In this document: one piece after another, positions 59,974 to 64,000 of the stretch
How the letters are laid out: each line of letters opens with the position of its first letter
Position numbering within the stretch: position 1 is the stretch's first letter
Assembly: GCA_963719875.1 (NCBI GenBank)
Contig: CAVRDJ010000004.1
Coordinates: forward strand, 2,206,220 to 2,270,219
Direction of reading: 5' to 3'
From: Palsa-360 sp963719875
GTDB lineage: Bacteria > Acidobacteriota > Terriglobia > Acidiferrales > UBA7541
Length of the DNA: 64,000 nucleotides
Translations under genes and position numbers: made by a program
The notes under the pieces: model-generated
The model's database searches: none
Told to the model about the DNA's origin: nothing
What the model saw: the letters and a program-made list of their open reading frames with translations, nothing else

Positions 59974-60743
59974 GAGACTTCCCTTTCCGACAGATGTTGG
60001 TTCGCCTCGTCAAACTCGCGCAAGGCGTCGAGAAGCAAATCCATCGAGCGCCGATGGACGGTGCGCTGGTTCGCAGTGGCGCCGGCGACCAGCTTGTACA
60101 CGCCGATCCCCGACCGCTGGCAATCCTTGACGATTTGAAGGACCGCTTCCTCACCAATCAACTTTCCGTATTCGGCATGATGAATCTCGCCCGATTCAAA
60201 GAACAGGACGGCGTCAGTCTCGCCCGCATTGACGTGTAAGGCGCCGGTTTTGCGCGTCTGGTCCAGCATTTGGATGATGCCGGGCAAATCCAGATGAGCA
60301 AGACTTCCGCTGAGCGACGTGTCCGTCGTCGAGAGCATTTCCGTCGGCTGGAATCCATGCCGGGAGCTGCGCAGAAATGCGCGGATGTGGCTGGCAATGT
60401 CCGCGGGATTCCTTCTGCGGTCGATATAATCGTCGCAGCCGGCGCGGTAAGCCTCCAGTGGACCCTTCTCCGCGCTGTTGCCCAGGGCCATCAGCGGAGT
60501 GTTCGCCGTTTTCGGGTCGCTGCGCAGCACCGCAACGATCTCGAAGGCTCCCATTTCCCGAAGTTCGGTGGCGCAAAGAATGATGTCGGGCGGATTCCAC
60601 TCAATCATCGTGAGCGCATAAGACGCCGCCGGGTGATGAAACACCTGGAAACCTTCCTTCACCAATGCCTCCGTCATGCGTTTGACAAAATAAACATTGC
60701 TGTCAATCAGCAGGACGCGCGGCGCCGCTCCGGCCTCGCTCAT
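59970..60743 (-). CDS. PatA-like protein: pseudo-receiver plus DUF4388 domain
   Basis: The 257-residue protein has a receiver-like fold whose phospho-acceptor is replaced: DIILCATELREMG has Ala where Asp is expected, and the conserved Lys before Pro is lost (YIDRRRNP). Residues about 145-257 look like DUF4388 (GSLAHLDLPGIIQMLDQTRK, GALHVNAGETDAVLFFESGE). Such proteins act as phosphorylation-independent scaffolds in PatA- and Frz-like systems. It overlaps its neighbours by 4 bases on both sides. Confidence 0.82.
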   Translation of the reverse strand: MSEAGAAPRVLLIDSNVYFVKRMTEALVKEGFQVFHHPAASYALTMIEWNPPDIILCATELREMGAFEIVAVLRSDPKTANTPLMALGNSAEKGPLEAYRAGCDDYIDRRRNPADIASHIRAFLRSSRHGFQPTEMLSTTDTSLSGSLAHLDLPGIIQMLDQTRKTGALHVNAGETDAVLFFESGEIHHAEYGKLIGEEAVLQIVKDCQRSGIGVYKLVAGATANQRTVHRRSMDLLLDALREFDEANQHLSEREVS

Positions 60744-61210
60744 GACAATGCCTCTGTGCCGTGGATCGGTTCCTCATGGCTCCTGACGCCGGCCGCGATG
60801 GCCTTTTCGAGATCCAGGACGTCAATCTGTTCTTCATTCAGTTCCAAGTATCCGGTCACAAATTCTTCCTGACGCATCGAAGGGAGCATGATTCCGGCCA
60901 GGAGTTCACATTCCCCTTGGACCGGGATCGCGCACCTCTCGGAACTATTCGATAGGTGCCGTTCCACGACCAGAAAAAATCGTGTCGCGGGAGACGGTGC
61001 GCCCAGCACACCAGGTCCCAAGTCCAATACCGGAACGATTCGTCCTCGCCGCAAGACAACGCCGGTAATCAGCGGGGTCGTGTGCGGAAATGAAAATAGC
61101 AGGGGAGATGCAATCAGCTCCGATACCCAATCGCGAGACAACGCAACCCGCCGTGTTCCTACATGAAACACGACGAACGAAGGGACGAGAGTGCTGGTTT
61201 CCGCTGTCAT
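60740..61210 (-). CDS. CheW-like coupling protein (second)
   Basis: The 156-residue protein has a CheW fold: FVVFHVGTRRVALSRDWVSE near the N-terminus, TGVVLRRGRIVPVLDLGPGV at the typical CheW centre, and FFLVVERHLSNSSERCAIPV later. Four-base overlaps link it to both neighbours. CheW couples a receptor to CheA, but no CheA or chemoreceptor is seen in the window. Confidence 0.82.
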   Translation of the reverse strand: MTAETSTLVPSFVVFHVGTRRVALSRDWVSELIASPLLFSFPHTTPLITGVVLRRGRIVPVLDLGPGVLGAPSPATRFFLVVERHLSNSSERCAIPVQGECELLAGIMLPSMRQEEFVTGYLELNEEQIDVLDLEKAIAAGVRSHEEPIHGTEALS

Positions 61211-61737
61211 CTTTCATGCCTCGAGACTGCAGCGGTCAGGAGCAAGCCTGGATTCTGCTCTTCGAGCTGTTGCCGTTCCCCCGTCGTCAGAAATCCCAGG
61301 GGATCGACAACCGGCAGAACCTTGCGTTCCAGAACCGTGAGGCCGCGATACCAAATGCGTTCTTCCCCGCGGAAGGATTGGGGCAGCGCCAAGAGCACTC
61401 GCATCTCCGCCATCTCTTCAATGCGGTCCACCAACACGGCAACCGGCGCATTTCGCAAGATCAGCACTGTGGTTGGCCGCGACGGCGGCAGATGGAAATG
61501 CTCGTAGCCGCTGACAACATAATAAGAGCGCGCGTCGCGCTCCACGATGTGGCGAACTTTCCGCAACACGGGCCGGTCCAGCTCCACGACCGTTCCGCCC
61601 AAACTGTCCGTGCTCCGAATTTCCTGAATCGAAGCGGAGGAAATGGCGAAGCTGTATTGGGCAATCGAAAACACAGCGACCTGTTCCCTCCGGCGATTGT
61701 CGCGTGGCATCCGATCGGAGCTCGCCGGCTGCGTCAT
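61207..61737 (-). CDS. CheW-like coupling protein (first), operon start
   Basis: The 176-residue protein has QVAVFSIAQYSFAISSASIQ, VLILRNAPVAVLVDRIEEMA and GLTVLERKVLPVVDPLGFLT, all typical of CheW domains. ATG 61737 is preferred to an in-frame start ten codons upstream. It is the first gene of the operon; upstream, at about 61740-61860, sequence switches to a TonB-receptor fragment on the other strand, so the rest of the chemosensory locus, if it existed, is missing. Confidence 0.8.
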   Translation of the reverse strand: MTQPASSDRMPRDNRRREQVAVFSIAQYSFAISSASIQEIRSTDSLGGTVVELDRPVLRKVRHIVERDARSYYVVSGYEHFHLPPSRPTTVLILRNAPVAVLVDRIEEMAEMRVLLALPQSFRGEERIWYRGLTVLERKVLPVVDPLGFLTTGERQQLEEQNPGLLLTAAVSRHER

Positions 61738-61850
61738 CGCGATCCTATGGGCTGTATTTGCCGGCAAATGGATTCCAAATATTTTTCGATCGCAGGAAAC
61801 ATTTCATCGATGCCGACGGTTTGATCCACAGCCCCCGTTCGAATGGCCTC

Positions 61851-62750
61851 GGCCGGCATCTCATACTCTCCAGTGCAACCGGAGCGGGAGGCCTCGCCAA
61901 TGGCTCCCTGGGGGCAACGAGCGTTCAGCCTCTCACTCCGGCCCTACGCAATCAGTTCAATGTAGGATTCGAGCAACAGTTCGGCTCCAAACTCAGCGTT
62001 CAGGCAGAATATTTCTGGAAATTCACACGCGGTGCGTATGATTTCAACACCATCCTGAATACTCCGCTCAACTTCCCAATCCAGTTTCAGAAATCGAAGA
62101 TCGATGGCGCTCTGGTGCGCGTGACCCTAAATAACGTGCATGGCTTCAGCGCTTTCACCGTGCTGGGACACAGCCGATCTCGCCTCTTCAGCCCTGAAAT
62201 CGGCGGTATCAATTTCGGCGCGGCGTACGCGTCCGTTGCGCGTCCGGATCACGATCAGGGATTCGAGCAGACCACGAATCTTCAGTACCAATTTCCCCAA
62301 CGAGAGTTCCGGGGCCTGTGGCTTGGATTGACTTGGCGGTTCGATAGCGGCTTGGTGGTCGTCAGCGTTCCTGACTACGCGACCGCACTTACGCTTACGG
62401 GTGATGAGCAGCAGGAGATCGGCCTATATTGCGCCAGCGTCTTCGCTACCGTCGATCAGCCGCTGCGGACTTGCGGTTCACCTCACAATGGCGCGACTCT
62501 CATCCACATCGTTCCTGCCGGAACCTACAATGCGGATACGAACCCCTCGCGCATCACGCCGCGCAATCTTTTCGATATTGCTCTAGGTTCGGACAATATT
62601 TGGAAGAAAGAACACTATTCCATGGGTGCGAAACTAACTGTGGTGAACCTTACGAACAAAGCCGCACTGTACAATTTTCTTTCGAGTTTTTCGGGCACCC
62701 ATTTCGTCACACCGAGAATCCTTCAAGCGGAGGTGACCTTCCACTTCTAG
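61851..62750 (+). pseudogene. C-terminal fragment of a TonB-dependent receptor
   Basis: The frame ends at TAG 62748-62750 with a barrel ending in ILQAEVTFHF, and begins abruptly near LILSSATGAGGLANGSLGAT after sequence that is antisense to the CheW gene. SVQPLTPALRNQFNVGFEQQ and LSVQAEYFWKFTRGAYDFN are strongly receptor-like. There is no signal peptide, plug domain or ribosome-binding site, so about two thirds of the gene is missing. It is a remnant of an insertion, deletion or inversion next to the CheW operon. Confidence 0.82.
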
Positions 62751-62982
62751 CCGTCCCTCTAGGTCCGAGGATTCGCTATTGTCGGCGACCCGGAGACCGT
62801 CGCGACCGGACGGGCCAGCGGATTAGTAGTTGCTCGGTTACGTTGGTATTTCAGGCAGATGCGTGCACCCCGGCCCAAGATATAGCGGTCTCAGAAGCTT
62901 CCGCCAGTATGGCAGGAAACTTGGTTGGGCGTTGATCGTCGTGCATAATACGCTTGGGAGTTGACGCTACTTCATCTGAATT

Positions 62983-63135
62983 TTGCCAAAACCCAAAGAT
63001 CCCGCCGCCGTCAAGCTTGGACGGAAGGGTGGGAAGGCAATCGCCAAGCGCGGGGCTGAATACTTCAGACAGTTACAAGCCAAGCGCAAGAAGCACAAAG
63101 GCGGTCGGCCATCCAAGTCCAAGAAATCCGCCTGA
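62983..63135 (+). CDS. Small basic KGG-motif protein, 50 aa
   Basis: A 50-codon frame from TTG 62983 to TGA 63133-63135 encodes KPKDPAAVKLGRKGGKAIAK, then EYFRQLQAKRKKHKGGRPSK and a Lys-rich end. The LGRKGGKA core resembles short KGG-type stress proteins often found beside XRE regulators. The start is uncertain since in-frame ATG is absent and the ribosome-binding site is distant. Composition and codon use support a real gene. Confidence 0.6.
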   Translation: MPKPKDPAAVKLGRKGGKAIAKRGAEYFRQLQAKRKKHKGGRPSKSKKSA

Positions 63136-63143
63136 GAAGCTCA

Positions 63144-63173
63144 TTGAAAAACAACGAGCGCTCGTTGTATAAT
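63144..63173 (+). promoter_or_regulatory. Promoter with perfect 18-bp palindrome in the spacer
   Basis: TTGAAA (63144-63149) and TATAAT (63168-63173) are separated by 18 bases, and the spacer contains ACAACGAGCGCTCGTTGT (63151-63168), a perfect palindrome whose last T is also the first T of the -10 box. The XRE gene starts at 63196 with GGAG 6 bases upstream. A repressor bound to the palindrome would block RNA polymerase, so autorepression is the natural reading. Confidence 0.78.
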
Positions 63174-63195
63174 TGTACACAGTGCGGAGTGCAAT

Positions 63196-63593
63196 ATGAT
63201 AATTGGCGACCGCCTACGTGCCGTACGTGAAGAGAAAAAGCTGTCCCAAGGGGATATCGAAAAGCGTACGGGCTTGCTTCGATGCTACATTTCTCGCGTT
63301 GAGAACGGGCATACCGTTCCGGCCATCGAGACCTTGGAAAAGATGGCTCGGGCGCTCGAAATTCCTCTCTATCAACTGTTCTATGACGGCGAGAAGCCGC
63401 CTCCGCTTCCGACTCTTCCCAATCGACGGACTGCTGCCGACCTTGCCTGGGGTAGTTCCGGCAAGGAAGTCGTTATCTGATGAAGTTTCGCCAGCAGCTC
63501 AGCAGGATGGATGAAGGCGACAGGCGGCTACTTCTCTTCATGGCCCAAAAAATGTCGCGCCACGTTGCCGGTCGGCAAGGAGCCAAGGCGTAA
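63196..63593 (+). pseudogene. XRE-family regulator, frameshifted near the C-terminus
   Basis: The first frame (63196-63480, 94 residues) is a complete XRE helix-turn-helix: IGDRLRAVREEKKLSQGDIE, KRTGLLRCYISRVENGHTVP and ETLEKMARALEIPLYQLFYD. It stops at TGA after WGSSGKEVVI. The -1 frame, from ATG 63480 to TAA 63593, continues as FRQQLSRMDEGDRRLLLFMA then QKMSR, the usual C-terminus of this regulator class. A one-base change near 63465-63475 would restore one 131-residue protein. It could be a sequencing error, since the promoter and operator look intact. Confidence 0.78.
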
Positions 63594-63733
63594 TGCGGAG
63601 TACAGTCACTGACCGGAGTTTTGCGCCTTCGACACTCGGCGTCAGAGAATTGGATACGAGCGCGGGCAACCGCTTGCACGGAGAAGCAATCAGAAAAGGC
63701 ATACACCCGTATGGGGCAGGAAGGGGTGGCCCT

Positions 63734-64000
63734 ATGGAATTGCAGTGCCCGAATTGCAGGAGCACAGACCTCAAGAAGGTATCTCTAGCCTACCAAGAGG
63801 GACTTCAGCGCGTGAACACGCGCACGCGATTACGCGGCGTCGTGGTCGGGAGTGATGGGCCTGATGTGGTTGTGGGCAGAGCAACCACGAAAGGGATACA
63901 GCAGACAGAGATCTCGAAAGCGCTGACTCCTCCGAAGAAATGGTCGTATGTAAAACTCTTGGCTGGTCGGTCTTGGTGTTCCTATCGGTCGGCTGGATAG
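63734..64000 (+). CDS. Zinc-ribbon protein, probably frameshifted near right edge
   Basis: ATG 63734 follows an AAGGGG-type site. The protein begins with a CPNC zinc-ribbon half (ELQCPNCRSTDLKKVSLAYQ) and continues QRVNTRTRLRGVVVGSDG and ISKALTPPKKWSYVKLL. The frame then ends at TAG 63998-64000 with unlikely SWCSYRSAG, while the next frame reads GWSVLVFLSVGWI, a membrane helix expected after KWSYVKL in such proteins. A one-base deletion near 63955-63965 is likely. I infer a small zinc-ribbon membrane protein of unknown role. Confidence 0.6.
   Translation: MELQCPNCRSTDLKKVSLAYQEGLQRVNTRTRLRGVVVGSDGPDVVVGRATTKGIQQTEISKALTPPKKWSYVKLLAGRSWCSYRSAG

Noticed and set aside
61704..61850. Open frame joining antisense CheW sequence to the TonB-receptor fragment
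   Set aside because: The first 50 codons are the reverse of CheW coding sequence and carry no receptor feature; only the later part is homologous.

Overview
The window looks like chromosomal DNA of an Acidobacteriota bacterium, probably class Terriglobia. The evidence is moderately GC-rich coding sequence, a VWFA-domain protein of the acidobacterial type (54296-55396), TonB-dependent receptors with an N-terminal carboxypeptidase-regulatory-like domain, Asp-box and NHL-repeat secreted proteins, abundant dispersed palindromic repeats, and LPS biosynthesis (lpxB), which indicates a Gram-negative envelope. No rRNA, tRNA, CRISPR array or intact transposon was seen.

Layout. 0-3 kb: the 3' end of lpxB and a secreted M1-peptidase-like protein whose zinc site is destroyed. 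3.1-7.8 kb: a tightly packed minus-strand operon running Mug-type DNA glycosylase, CoA-transferase B and A subunits, ArsC-like protein, macro-domain protein, a 90-aa unknown and a MidA-type methyltransferase, with three ATGA overlaps. 8-20.4 kb: ECF sigma factor with zinc-finger anti-sigma factor, a PQQ dehydrogenase, a dienelactone hydrolase, a decayed second copy of the anti-sigma tail, phosphofructokinase followed by SH3-like, NHL and ornithine-cyclodeaminase-family genes, DoxX, an RDD protein that seems to start at ATT, and a fused 2-oxoacid dehydrogenase E1. 21-27 kb: an Asp-box protein broken by a frameshift, small unknown proteins and a TonB receptor. 27.4-31.5 kb: a MrfA/MrfB-type helicase-exonuclease repair pair, each gene preceded by the same paired inverted repeat.

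31.5-41 kb: a secreted zinc peptidase-like protein, an HTH regulator with a Cys-rich motif, an exported peptide made of four 15-residue tandem repeats, a multi-pass membrane protein, an HD-GYP response regulator, a DUF393 protein and a DegT-type aminotransferase. 40.8-45.5 kb: an aa3-type cytochrome c oxidase operon with two consecutive subunit III genes. 46-52.8 kb: GT87 glycosyltransferase, OsmC, a ferredoxin-type sulfite/nitrite reductase with a predicted leader-peptide attenuator, and nitronate monooxygenase. 53-58.6 kb: a MITE-like element, a PilZ protein, the VWFA protein and a 1047-aa secreted unknown. 59.2-61.7 kb: a four-gene CheW-CheW-pseudoreceiver-CheY operon without CheA, ending at a junction with a TonB-receptor fragment. 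62.9-64 kb: a small basic KGG-like protein, an XRE regulator with a clear promoter and palindromic operator but a frameshifted C-terminus, and a zinc-ribbon protein that also looks frameshifted.

The best candidates for something undescribed are the 15-residue repeat peptide and its neighbours, the sulfite reductase attenuator, the CheA-less chemosensory operon and the inactive M1 homologue. The repeat families account for much of the non-coding DNA. Start codons were chosen from Shine-Dalgarno spacing, signal peptides and overlaps; family assignments come from motif recognition, not database searches.
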